Positions 1 to 6,585 of a stretch of DNA of 12,950 nucleotides are shown here, piece by piece. This DNA is from CAYHKY01 sp964357355 (GTDB lineage Bacteria; Patescibacteriota; Microgenomatia; UBA10105). The stretch is taken from contig CAYHKY010000041.1 of assembly GCA_964357355.1 (NCBI GenBank), forward strand, positions 1 through 12,950, in the 5' to 3' direction. The first letter of the stretch is position 1, and the number at the start of each line of letters is the position of its first letter. Both the position numbers and the translations under genes were made by a program. The notes beneath the pieces are model-generated. The model was given only the letters and a program-made list of their open reading frames with translations. It did not search any database and was not told the DNA's origin.

Positions 1-3
1 ATT

Positions 4-120
4 ATAGCCTACATACTTGAATTTGTTCCGGCCATATACCCCTCTAAGCTGCTTTAGTCCCGCCTTCATCTTTATAATGATAATGCTTGGCGGGACAAAC
101 CAGCGTAAGACGGGTATACT
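4..120 (+). repeat. Structured dispersed element, copy A
   Basis: A sequence resembling copy B at 1394-1477. Shared parts, in order: ATAGCC, an A/T-rich spacer containing CTTGA, GGCCATA, a CT-rich strand, a hairpin, then GTAAGA-N-GGGTATAC. In copy A the CT-rich strand 35-45 can pair with 108-118 in 10 of 11 positions (one C-C mismatch). This outer stem encloses an 8-bp hairpin with arms GTCCCGCC (57-64) and GGCGGGAC (89-96) and a 24-nt loop. TATACT at 115-120 also resembles a -10 box. The element precedes the cassette starting at 157. It could be an RNA leader, a protein-binding promoter region or a small mobile repeat; the sequence alone does not decide. Confidence 0.6.
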
Positions 121-156
121 GGTAGGATTAAGCTATCTATGTTAGATTAGTTATAT

Positions 157-597
157 ATGAGTAAGTGGCGGCTTGCCAATGATTTATATCTCTGGGCAAT
201 CATCTATTTTGGAGTAACAACCATCTTAAAATGGGGATTAGCACCGCAGCTGCAAATTTTACTTTATTTGACAGGTGCGGTTATCGGACTTTATCTTTTG
301 GACATTCTTGAAAAACTTTTTAAGACTCCCATTACTGTACTCAAGACCGTTTATACTCAAGCAATCCTCACTGTAGCAACTGTATTTGTGTTGACTTCAT
401 CCGGAAGTTTGCTGGGTAGCGGGGTGGTGCTATTTATCAATATGCGCTATTGGTATTTGCAATACCGGCAATGGGTCGAGACCAAGTCTTTGGCTTCTTG
501 GTTTACCGCGGTTCCACAACAGGCGACCCAGCGCAATTATCTTTACGCAGTGGGAATTGTTTTTGGAATTGAAACATTGTTATTTGTGCTTATATGA
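157..597 (+). CDS. Four-helix membrane protein of unknown function
   Basis: I do not recognise a family for this 146-residue protein. Hydrophobic segments at about residues 11-28, 34-52, 66-96 and 128-146 suggest four membrane spans with a short basic and aromatic loop (about 97-126, containing RYWYLQYRQW). No catalytic motif is visible. The ATG at 157 follows an A/T-rich stretch with no Shine-Dalgarno sequence. The stop overlaps the next start in an ATGA arrangement (594-597), so the two are almost certainly co-transcribed and translationally coupled. The neighbour after that is a HEPN protein, so a membrane role in a toxin-antitoxin or defence-like cassette is possible but inferred only from context. 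Confidence 0.75.
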   Translation: MSKWRLANDLYLWAIIYFGVTTILKWGLAPQLQILLYLTGAVIGLYLLDILEKLFKTPITVLKTVYTQAILTVATVFVLTSSGSLLGSGVVLFINMRYWYLQYRQWVETKSLASWFTAVPQQATQRNYLYAVGIVFGIETLLFVLI

Positions 598-881
598 GCA
601 TGATCACCAAAATCAGGCAACAGCTTAAGGAACTTGGGTTTCGTCCGCACATTCGTCAGGAAATTGAGCGGATGGGGATAGAATTAACAGTTTGCCAGCT
701 TATCGTGGTAGTTTTGTCTATTATCTCGGTCGTATTTCTCTTCGTGCCGTTTTTATTTCTGCAGGATGTGAGATTTATGATATTTTTCTTCATTTTGAGC
801 ATTGCCACTCTCTTGATCGGTATTTGGTTTTGGGTACATCAGGCAGAAATTTGTGAGCATCCTGAAGATATTGTCGAATAG
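594..881 (+). CDS. Small two-helix membrane protein, unknown function
   Basis: This 95-residue protein has a charged amphipathic N-terminus (about residues 1-30, rich in K, R and E), two hydrophobic segments (about 34-56 and 59-82) separated by a very short turn, and an acidic tail. It looks like a helical hairpin in the membrane with both ends on the same side. The start codon overlaps the stop of the preceding gene, and its TAG stop lies only 6 nt before the likely ATG of the HEPN gene, so it is the middle gene of a three-gene unit. I recognise no family. Its compact form is compatible with a membrane effector or with a partner of the first protein. Confidence 0.7.
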   Translation: MSMITKIRQQLKELGFRPHIRQEIERMGIELTVCQLIVVVLSIISVVFLFVPFLFLQDVRFMIFFFILSIATLLIGIWFWVHQAEICEHPEDIVE

Positions 882-887
882 TTGCCT

Positions 888-1379
888 ATGGTAGATAAGC
901 AAAGTACACTGTGGCGGTATTTGTCAGGTCCACAAAAGGATTTGATTCAACAGGGGTTTTACCTTCTTGAAGATACAGGGACTCATACACCCATTCATCC
1001 CGTTAGTGATTATTCATATCTCGTGTTTCCTTTTGCCAAAGCTTATGAGGGATTTCTGAAGCAACTCTTTTTGGATTTGCAGCTCATAAAAAAATGGCAG
1101 TATGAGAATGACCATTTTCGCATCGGCAAAATTTTGTCTCCTGAAATGGCTAAAACTTTACGGCGTAATTCGATATACACTCAACTGACAAACCGGTTAG
1201 GCAGTTCCGAAATACCAGATGAATTGTGGAATACATGGAAGCAGGGACGAAATTTGATTTTTCATTACTTTCCGCACAATATAAAAGCAATCACATTGCC
1301 GCAAGCAGAGGAGTTGATCGAAGAATTTATACGGGTGATGCAACTTGCCGTTGATGTATGTCACGCAGTTGAGGCTTAA
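888..1379 (+). CDS. HEPN-domain protein, RnlA-toxin-like
   Basis: A soluble, mostly helical protein of 163 residues from the ATG at 888; an in-frame TTG at 882 would add two residues. It carries an R-N-x3-H motif (R121, N122, H126 within GRNLIFHY), the catalytic signature of HEPN ribonucleases. The upstream segment FPFAKAYEGFLK (about 47-58) resembles the region before the HEPN core of RnlA/LsoA (RNase LS) toxins. Full RnlA is about twice this length and has N-terminal domains missing here, so this looks like a stand-alone HEPN module. No RnlB-like antitoxin follows; the two upstream genes encode membrane proteins instead. By family it would cleave RNA. Whether it is a toxin held in check by its neighbours is inference. 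Family assignment is moderate; the HEPN motif itself is clear. Confidence 0.7.
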   Translation: MVDKQSTLWRYLSGPQKDLIQQGFYLLEDTGTHTPIHPVSDYSYLVFPFAKAYEGFLKQLFLDLQLIKKWQYENDHFRIGKILSPEMAKTLRRNSIYTQLTNRLGSSEIPDELWNTWKQGRNLIFHYFPHNIKAITLPQAEELIEEFIRVMQLAVDVCHAVEA

Positions 1380-1393
1380 TGTGGCATTATGAT

Positions 1394-1477
1394 ATAGCCA
1401 ACTTGCTTGATTTTGTGAGGCCATAACTCCTTCTAGACTGATCCGTCTGCTGACGGATACAGTAAGAAGGGTATACA
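1394..1477 (+). repeat. Structured dispersed element, copy B, with -10-like box
   Basis: Second copy of the element at 4-120, shorter because its hairpin loop is only 4 nt. The outer stem pairs 1424-1434 with 1465-1475 (9 of 11 positions, one a G-U pair). The C-C mismatch of copy A is a T-A pair here (1431/1468). The inner hairpin is ATCCGTC (1441-1447) with GACGGAT (1452-1458), different in sequence from copy A but again fully paired. TATACA at 1472-1477 lies 8 nt before the ATG at 1486, so if it is a -10 box the downstream mRNA would have almost no leader. Confidence 0.6.
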
Positions 1478-1485
1478 TTTGACTT

Positions 1486-2145
1486 ATGGATGAAACTAAA
1501 CTCAGAACCCTTAATAAGACATACTTTATTTGGAGTGGAGTACTGATCATCTGGTCCTTGTACCGGGTTTATATTAGACTTCCAGAATGGGTAGATGATT
1601 TCGTTATTAAACCTGTGGTATTTGTGCTGCCTGTTTTATTCTATGTCATCTATCGGGAACGGCGTCCGCTTGCTTCTATAGGATTGACACTGGGAAAGTT
1701 TTTCCGTGATGTGTATCTGGGGTTGGGATTTGGGATGCTGTTTGCGCTTGAAGGGTTGGTTGCCAATTCAGTCAAACATGGTACATTCTCATTTGCCCCT
1801 CTCATTCCCATAACAGGGGGGCAACTTATACTTGCAGTAGTTCTGGCTCTAGTAGCAGCGGGGAGCGAAGAAGTGCTTGTACGCGGATTTTTCTACACCA
1901 GGTTGCGGGATGGCTACGGGAGTGAAATGAAAGCACTTGTCATATCAACTGCCATGTATGTCCTGCTTTTGGTGCCTGCGATATTCCTTATCAGCAGATT
2001 GGTGGGAATGACTTTGTTTGTTTTTGTTCTGACTAATATCGTTATGTCGCTGGCCAACACGCTGATATTTTCCGAAACCAAGACGCTGACAGTCCCCATA
2101 CTTATCCACGCTTTCTGGAACATGGCCGTGGCGCTATATTTATGA
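1486..2145 (+). CDS. CPBP-family intramembrane metalloprotease-like protein
   Basis: A 219-residue polytopic membrane protein of the CPBP (CAAX protease and bacteriocin-processing, Abi) family. The glutamate-pair motif EExxxR is at residues 128-133 (SEEVLVRGFF), and HxxxN is at 208-212 (IHAFWN) in the last helix; both are family active-site motifs. The usual middle FxxxH motif is not evident: the segment at about 151-195 is hydrophobic but lacks a histidine. It may therefore be diverged or catalytically altered. The start ATG is 8 nt downstream of a TATACA box with no close Shine-Dalgarno sequence. It is convergent with the copper operon, whose last gene ends 21 nt away. Known family roles include prenyl-protein processing and bacteriocin self-immunity; the substrate here is unknown. 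Confidence 0.8.
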   Translation: MDETKLRTLNKTYFIWSGVLIIWSLYRVYIRLPEWVDDFVIKPVVFVLPVLFYVIYRERRPLASIGLTLGKFFRDVYLGLGFGMLFALEGLVANSVKHGTFSFAPLIPITGGQLILAVVLALVAAGSEEVLVRGFFYTRLRDGYGSEMKALVISTAMYVLLLVPAIFLISRLVGMTLFVFVLTNIVMSLANTLIFSETKTLTVPILIHAFWNMAVALYL

Positions 2146-2166
2146 TATACTCAAAATTATTACACG

Positions 2167-2376
2167 TTAAATAACCGCGTCGTAACCTTCTGATTTTATA
2201 GTTGATAATATTTTCTCAACTTGCATTTGAATCGGGTCAAATTCCACTTCCACTTTTTGCTCGGCGTAGCTGGTTTTGGATGATTTGACGCCTGGAAGTT
2301 CTTCCAAGACAGTATCAATTAAAACAGAACAAGCAGTGCAGTGCATACCGGAAAGTTTGAGAGTTATTTTCTTCAT
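2167..2376 (-). CDS. copZ: CopZ-like heavy-metal-associated chaperone
   Basis: A stand-alone heavy-metal-associated (HMA) domain of 69 residues, the normal size for Atx1/CopZ chaperones. The Cu(I)-binding GMHCTAC motif places the cysteines at 13 and 16. The C-terminus keeps the usual pattern ending in IKSEGYDAVI. Cytosolic proteins of this type bind Cu(I) through the two cysteines and hand it to the HMA domain of CopA or to CsoR. It is the last gene of the copper operon, starting 2 nt after the stop of the preceding gene. Mercury-type HMA domains look similar, but CsoR and a P1B-1 ATPase in the same operon point to copper. Confidence 0.88.
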   Translation of the reverse strand: MKKITLKLSGMHCTACSVLIDTVLEELPGVKSSKTSYAEQKVEVEFDPIQMQVEKILSTIKSEGYDAVI

Positions 2377-2378
2377 AA

Positions 2379-3386
2379 TTAAATAACTTCAATCATCCCC
2401 GTAAACATGCCCATGCTGCAGGTAAAAGGTACGTTACCTTTGGCTAGTGCGGGGAGTTCGACAGGAGTTGAGCCGGTTGTCGGTAATATTTTTTGGATAC
2501 CCAGTGTAGGGAAGGTGACTGCCAATGAACAACCCTGGGTTTTATTCGTCACAAAATTAACGGTTGCGGGAATGCCGGATTTTAATGTCATCCTCTCAGG
2601 TTCATAGCCTGTGGCATAAACCGTGATCGTGGCAGATTGTTTGTTACCCGTAATTGTGGCAGTACCAAGTGTTTGGACATCTTTTCCGGTTGCGGTATTC
2701 CAAAATTCTTTAAGCGAAAGCGGTGATCCGGCCAGAGTCAAACCATTGTCAATTGCAAATATTCCCAGTAATAAAACCAGTGTAGCTGCAACGGGAAAGA
2801 CATATTTTTCCAACGATTGGGAAAATTTGGTGGCTAAACTACCCAAAACGAAAAATAGTGGAGCCGTACCCATAGTAAACGCAAACATGGTTGCAGCACC
2901 CAGCAGTGGATTACCCGAACCTATTGCCTGAATTTCCATGGCCTGAGTTGTACCGCATGGCAGAAATACTGTCGTAAGTCCCAGAATCAAAGGTGAGAAA
3001 TAGGAACCAGATTTGGCGTTATTTCGCATGAGTTTGAAGACTGCTTTTGGAGGGGTCAAGACAAACCGGCGGAATATGGGATGCACATCAAGCATTCTAA
3101 GAGCAGTCACAACCATAAAAATACCCACCATGAACTGGATGGCTATTTGGGCAGTGATAGAAAGTTGAAACATTGATCCCAGCCATCCCAAAAGAAACCC
3201 TACAAAAGTATAAGCGGTAACTTTTGCTCCCAGAAAAATTGCAGTCGGCAGCAGAGTTGATTTCCATGACTGGTCCTGACTCCCGCGCTGTGCAGTGATT
3301 GCCGTTGCAAGGAGGCCTCCCTGAAGCGCCAGGCAGGTAAAGCCACCAGTTGTCAGTCCTGTTAAAAAAATTAGCCAGAAGTTCAT
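2379..3386 (-). CDS. DsbD/TauE-type membrane protein with C-terminal cupredoxin-like domain
   Basis: From the ATG at 3386 the protein has 335 residues; an in-frame TTG at 3401 would add five but has no better ribosome site. The first 210 or so residues form about six membrane helices with the FLPCGTTQAM pattern (about 141-150) typical of the DsbD_2/TauE-SafE-like group. This is followed by a linker and a beta-rich C-terminal domain (about 235-335). That domain ends in FTCSMGMFTGMIEV with Cys323, Met325 and Met327, plus Cys286 earlier, matching the layout of the cupredoxin two genes upstream but with Thr in place of the ligand His. Proteins of this architecture occur with copper ATPases; a role in moving Cu(I) or electrons across the membrane is inferred. 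It lies 80 nt downstream of copA (from the ATG at 3386) and 2 nt before copZ. Confidence 0.8.
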   Translation of the reverse strand: MNFWLIFLTGLTTGGFTCLALQGGLLATAITAQRGSQDQSWKSTLLPTAIFLGAKVTAYTFVGFLLGWLGSMFQLSITAQIAIQFMVGIFMVVTALRMLDVHPIFRRFVLTPPKAVFKLMRNNAKSGSYFSPLILGLTTVFLPCGTTQAMEIQAIGSGNPLLGAATMFAFTMGTAPLFFVLGSLATKFSQSLEKYVFPVAATLVLLLGIFAIDNGLTLAGSPLSLKEFWNTATGKDVQTLGTATITGNKQSATITVYATGYEPERMTLKSGIPATVNFVTNKTQGCSLAVTFPTLGIQKILPTTGSTPVELPALAKGNVPFTCSMGMFTGMIEVI

Positions 3387-3466
3387 ATTTTCATTATACA
3401 ATACAATTATACATTCGCAGCTGAACCTATTTTAACTTCCTAACAAATCAGGAATGGCTGCTGCTT

Positions 3467-5887
3467 CTATAATTTTGTTTTTCTTAAAAAATTTGCATTT
3501 GTTACAACAGTGATTGAACTACCGGCCATCGCGGTTTCGGCAATCAGGGGATGCAGTAGTCCCAAGAAAGCCGAAGGAATAGCCAGGACATTGTAGGCAA
3601 ATGCCCAGAAAAGGTTTTGTTTGATTTTGGAAAATGCAGCGTTTGAGAGTCTGATTGCTGACACTAATAAGGTTAATTGTCCTCTGACCAGTATGATATC
3701 ACCTGATTCAATCGCGATGTCTGTGCCAGTACCCATAGCAATTCCCACGTCAGCCTGAGTGAGGGCAGGGGCGTCATTGATACCGTCACCGACAAACGCT
3801 ACGCGCATTGGTTGTGAGTTGCCGGCCCGCCGGAGAGGCGGGTGGGTTGTGTTGGCCAAAGGCCGATCAGCCTTTGGCTGAAGTGGTGAGTTATTTTGTT
3901 GTAATTTTTTAACAATTTCCGCCTTGTCTTGGGGTAAAACATGAGCGAATACGTATTCTTTTGGAATGCCGACTTGGGCGGCAATAGCTTCTGCAGTTCT
4001 CAGATTGTCTCCCGTAACCATAAATACCTGGTAGCCTAATTTCTGTAACTGTTTTATTGCTTGATTGCTATCTTCTTTGACCGTATCGGCGATTGCAATT
4101 GAGCCTTCATAAACAGCGTTAATTGCTATATGTATGACAGTTTTGCCTGCAGATTCGAAGGTTTGCATCTGTGATTCAAGATCAGGTGCAATAGGTATAT
4201 TATGGTGTTTAAGTAACTTGAAGGTACCAATAATCACCGGTTGATTGTCAATTTTGGCAAAGACACCGCCTCCCGGGATAGCTTGAAATTCTTCGACCTT
4301 GTTAAGGGTTAGATTTTCTTCTCTGGATTTATTTAGTATTGCATGGGCGAGAGGATGTTCACTGCCCTGTTCGGCAGAGGCCGTCAACTGAAGTAATTCC
4401 TTTTTTAATTGGTCATCCTCGGGCTTGACCCGAGGATCTATTTGTATAGATTCCCGCTTTCGCGGGAATGACATACGGGACGGGAATGACAATTTATTTG
4501 GAATAATGTCAGTTACTGCTGGTTTGCCCTGGGTGATTGTGCCAGTTTTGTCCAAAACGATGGCTTTGATATCTTTCATAGTCTGGAGCGCCGCGCCTTT
4601 TCTGATCAAAATCCCGTGTTCTGCACCTAACCCCGAAGCAACCATGAGCGCAGTAGGTGTCGCCAGACCGAGAGCGCAGGGACATGCGATGACCAAAACA
4701 GAAATTGTGGCAAATAATGCCTGAGAGAACGGAGACACAGCGCCAATCATTAACCAAGGAAAAAATGGCGTAAGTTGCATTGTTATATAACCTAGATTTT
4801 GAGGAAAGGCCAGCCAAAGAGTAAAGGTAAAAATGGCGAACATGAGGATAAAGGGGACAAACACTCCGGTAACGTGGTCGGCAAATTCCTGAATGGGGAT
4901 GCGCGTCCCTTGGGTTTCTTCAACGAGTTTGATGACTTGCGCGAGAAAGGTAGATTCACCAACTTTGGTGATTTTTATTTGCAGTAGTCCATCCTGATTA
5001 ATTGTCGCACCAAGTACAGTGTCTCCCTCTTTTTTGGATACGGGCAAACTTTCACCGGTCGCCATTGATTCATCAATTGACGATTGGCCAGAGGTGATAA
5101 TACCGTCGGTAGGGATTTTCTCACCGGGCCGTACAACCATAATATCGTTAATCTGAAGTTGCTCAGCTGCGACTTCGCGTTCTTCATTGTTGATGAGAAT
5201 GCGGGCGGTTTTGGCTCCCAACTCAAGTAACCGTTTGATGGCTTGCGAGGCTTTTCCTTTTGCTTGGGCCTCGATATATCTACCAGTCAAATGAAATGCC
5301 ATGATCATCGCCCCGACTCCGGCATAGTTTGCGACTTGATCGGTCATAAGAGCCAGAGGTCCTGTCATGAAGGCTGCCATAGTTCCCAATGCGATCAGCG
5401 TATCCATGTTAGCGACACGTCTCGTTAAAGCTTTGAATCCGGTTTTCAGGGTTGAGAGTCCTGGCCCAAAAAGGGGGATGAGGGCCAAGATTATCTGACC
5501 GGCATTGAATACTTCCATAGAAGGCCAGGGGCCGATGATCATTTCTGCTATCATCCAAAAGGCAAGGGGAATGGCAAAAGCCCAAGCAAGAAGCATCCGG
5601 TGTTTTGATTCTTTAAGTTCCAGAAGAGCAGGATCAATATTAGTTGTGGGTTGTGAGTTGTGGGTTGTGGGTTGAGGGAGTTTATTTTCTCTAAGACCAT
5701 ACCCGATCGCTTCAACTTCTTGTTTTGCTTTTGCTTCATCTAAGTTACCTTCATGTTCAATATAGGCTTTGTTAATTAAAAAGTTAGATTCAACCTGAGT
5801 GACTCCGGGGACTTTTTTGAGTGCCCGGTTGACCAATTTGACGCACGAAGCACAGTGCATTCCGGTGATATCAAGGGTTGTTTTCAT
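3467..5887 (-). CDS. copA: Cu(I)-exporting P1B-1-type ATPase
   Basis: An 806-residue P-type ATPase that pumps Cu(I) out of the cytosol using ATP. It has an N-terminal HMA domain (GMHCASC, Cys12/Cys15), TGES in the actuator domain (277-280), the CPC transport motif (402-404), the phosphorylated Asp446 in DKTGT, the N-domain HP pair (511-512) and GDGINDAP (700-707). The late helices carry N-x6-YN-x4-P (758-771) and M-x2-SS-x5-N (787-797), the signature separating Cu(I) pumps from Zn/Cd pumps. The protein holds three insertions translated from repeats: residues about 71-83 (linker after HMA), 466-496 (start of the N-domain) and 664-695 (just before GDGIND). None interrupts a core motif, so the pump is probably functional. 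It starts 1 nt after the cupredoxin stop. Confidence 0.96.
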   Translation of the reverse strand: MKTTLDITGMHCASCVKLVNRALKKVPGVTQVESNFLINKAYIEHEGNLDEAKAKQEVEAIGYGLRENKLPQPTTHNSQPTTNIDPALLELKESKHRMLLAWAFAIPLAFWMIAEMIIGPWPSMEVFNAGQIILALIPLFGPGLSTLKTGFKALTRRVANMDTLIALGTMAAFMTGPLALMTDQVANYAGVGAMIMAFHLTGRYIEAQAKGKASQAIKRLLELGAKTARILINNEEREVAAEQLQINDIMVVRPGEKIPTDGIITSGQSSIDESMATGESLPVSKKEGDTVLGATINQDGLLQIKITKVGESTFLAQVIKLVEETQGTRIPIQEFADHVTGVFVPFILMFAIFTFTLWLAFPQNLGYITMQLTPFFPWLMIGAVSPFSQALFATISVLVIACPCALGLATPTALMVASGLGAEHGILIRKGAALQTMKDIKAIVLDKTGTITQGKPAVTDIIPNKLSFPSRMSFPRKRESIQIDPRVKPEDDQLKKELLQLTASAEQGSEHPLAHAILNKSREENLTLNKVEEFQAIPGGGVFAKIDNQPVIIGTFKLLKHHNIPIAPDLESQMQTFESAGKTVIHIAINAVYEGSIAIADTVKEDSNQAIKQLQKLGYQVFMVTGDNLRTAEAIAAQVGIPKEYVFAHVLPQDKAEIVKKLQQNNSPLQPKADRPLANTTHPPLRRAGNSQPMRVAFVGDGINDAPALTQADVGIAMGTGTDIAIESGDIILVRGQLTLLVSAIRLSNAAFSKIKQNLFWAFAYNVLAIPSAFLGLLHPLIAETAMAGSSITVVTNANFLRKTKL
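3811..3889. repeat. Double-palindrome insertion inside copA (P-domain)
   Basis: Two hairpins lie side by side: CCCGCC/GGCGGG (3826-3831 with 3837-3842, 5-nt loop) and GCCAAAGGC/GCCTTTGGC (3855-3863 with 3870-3878, 6-nt loop). GTTGTGN heptamers flank the first (3811-3817 and 3846-3852). In copA it encodes the extra segment at about residues 664-695 between the helix ending KKLQQ and the strand before GDGIND, where most CopA proteins have only a short loop. The reading frame is kept. Confidence 0.7.
4415..4490 (+). repeat. Palindromic repeat inserted in copA (FPRKRES type), copy 1
   Basis: It contains two hairpins, ATCCTCGGG/CCCGAGGAT (4415-4423 with 4429-4437) and ATTCCCGC/GCGGGAAT (4450-4457 with 4462-4469), then a tail CATACGGGACGGGAATGAC (4472-4490). 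On the copA strand it is translated as FPRKRES...DPRVKPEDD (about residues 474-492), a peptide I recognise as a common by-product of dispersed palindromic repeats in bacteria. The hairpin and tail recur at 11497-11536. The repeat is in frame with copA. Confidence 0.8.
5644..5678. repeat. Heptanucleotide tandem repeat in copA
   Basis: Five consecutive 7-nt units on the + strand: GTTGTGG, GTTGTGA, GTTGTGG, GTTGTGG, GTTGAGG. On the copA strand they encode the Pro/Thr/Gln/Asn-rich stretch PQPTTHNSQPTTN (residues 71-83) in the linker between the HMA domain and the first membrane helix, where low-complexity sequence is likely to be tolerated. Confidence 0.85.
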
Positions 5888-5888
5888 A

Positions 5889-6257
5889 TTAATCCTTTAC
5901 GACTATTTTTCCGTGAAACATGTTCATGCCGCAATGAAAGGGAAATTCACCTGTGTTTTTTGGTTCAAGATTGATTTCAATTTCCTGATTCAAAGGTAAG
6001 GATTTTTTGATTTTAAATTCAGGGATGACAATCTCTTCCAGACAGTCAGAAGGATCACTCCGCGTGATTTTAAGCGTTACTGATTGATTTTTTTTGATAA
6101 CTATCGTCGATGGGGAATATCCAGCATCAACTTTGACAGCAATACTTGTACCTGAGATTTCGGCGATTTCTTCTTTTTTGCCAAAAAAATACCAGGCGAC
6201 AAAAAGAATAAGGCCTGCACCGGAAAGTAGCGTAATGATTTGTTGAACCGGAGTCAT
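5889..6257 (-). CDS. Membrane-anchored cupredoxin
   Basis: A 122-residue protein with one N-terminal membrane helix (about residues 7-25) and an extracytoplasmic beta-sandwich domain. The metal-site pattern is Cys72 (SDCLEE) and the C-terminal loop FHCGMNMFHG with His108, Cys109, Met111, Met113 and His115, matching copper ligands of small cupredoxin-like proteins found beside copper pumps. It probably binds copper at the outer face of the membrane. Its start overlaps the csoR stop (ATGA arrangement, 6254-6257), and copA begins 1 nt after its stop, so it is firmly within the operon. The ligand set is richer in thiol and thioether than a classical type-1 site, which suggests Cu(I) storage or relay rather than pure electron transfer; this is inference. 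Confidence 0.87.
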   Translation of the reverse strand: MTPVQQIITLLSGAGLILFVAWYFFGKKEEIAEISGTSIAVKVDAGYSPSTIVIKKNQSVTLKITRSDPSDCLEEIVIPEFKIKKSLPLNQEIEINLEPKNTGEFPFHCGMNMFHGKIVVKD

Positions 6258-6532
6258 TGTTTTTTGACGATCTTCATTACTTCCGCAATTATTTGTTTGC
6301 TGTTACCTTTTTTAATTTCCTCAGCCATGCAGGTTTCCATATGGTTTTTGAGAATAGAATCATCTACCCCTTTGAGAGCTGCCTGGACAGCTTGAGACTG
6401 ATGGATAATGTCGATACAGTATTCATCGTTTGTAACCATCTCAATCACTTGATTAAGATGGCCCCGGGCAATTTTGAGTCGGTGAAGCAGTGAGTGTTTG
6501 AGTGAATTATCTTTTGGAATTCCTTTTGGCAT
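6254..6532 (-). CDS. csoR: CsoR-family copper-sensing repressor
   Basis: A 92-residue all-helical repressor of the CsoR/RcnR family. The Cu(I) ligands are present as Cys39, His64 and Cys68 (EYCIDI ... NHMETC), with the conserved RLKIARGHLNQV helix 1 and QSQAVQAAL in helix 2. Apo-CsoR binds operator DNA and Cu(I) binding releases it. It is the first gene of the copper operon, so it is likely autoregulated through the palindrome at 6560-6582. An AAAGG ribosome site lies 4 nt before the ATG. Relatives that sense formaldehyde (FrmR), nickel (RcnR) or persulfide (CstR) are alternatives, but the Cys-His-Cys set and the downstream Cu genes favour copper. Confidence 0.93.
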   Translation of the reverse strand: MPKGIPKDNSLKHSLLHRLKIARGHLNQVIEMVTNDEYCIDIIHQSQAVQAALKGVDDSILKNHMETCMAEEIKKGNSKQIIAEVMKIVKKQ

Positions 6533-6559
6533 ATTACCTTTCTGATAAGATTAATTTGT

Positions 6560-6582
6560 TTAATCCCTAGGTAGGGGATTAA
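6560..6582. promoter_or_regulatory. Probable CsoR operator
   Basis: A perfect inverted repeat with 8-nt arms TTAATCCC and GGGATTAA separated by 7 nt, with G/C runs flanking the centre as in known CsoR operators. It covers the transcription start predicted from the promoter at 6586-6614 (about 6579), so a bound repressor would block initiation. Binding by this CsoR is inferred from position. Confidence 0.7.
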
Positions 6583-6585
6583 GTA

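Noticed and set aside
4..1477. The paired structured elements as integron attC sites
   Set aside because: The bracketing of a gene cassette and the variable inner hairpin are suggestive, but the GTTRRRY and RYYYAAC core sites are not present at the ends and no integrase is seen. An attC call is not supported.
1197..1550. Antisense open frame on the - strand across the HEPN gene end and element B
   Set aside because: It spans two unrelated sequences, has no recognisable domain and no ribosome site; the + strand genes explain the region.
3387..3466. Separate promoter before the DsbD/TauE-like gene (TATAAT on the - strand near 3392-3400)
   Set aside because: The -10-like hexamer is good, but no -35 box at a usable distance was found, and the gene fits within the copper operon.
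4425..4817. Open frames on both strands inside copA
   Set aside because: They lie over conserved ATPase motifs (CPC, DKTGT), have odd composition and are shadows of copA; one includes the palindromic repeat.
5644..5678. CRISPR-like array
   Set aside because: The units are 7 nt and directly adjacent with no spacers, and they are translated inside copA.
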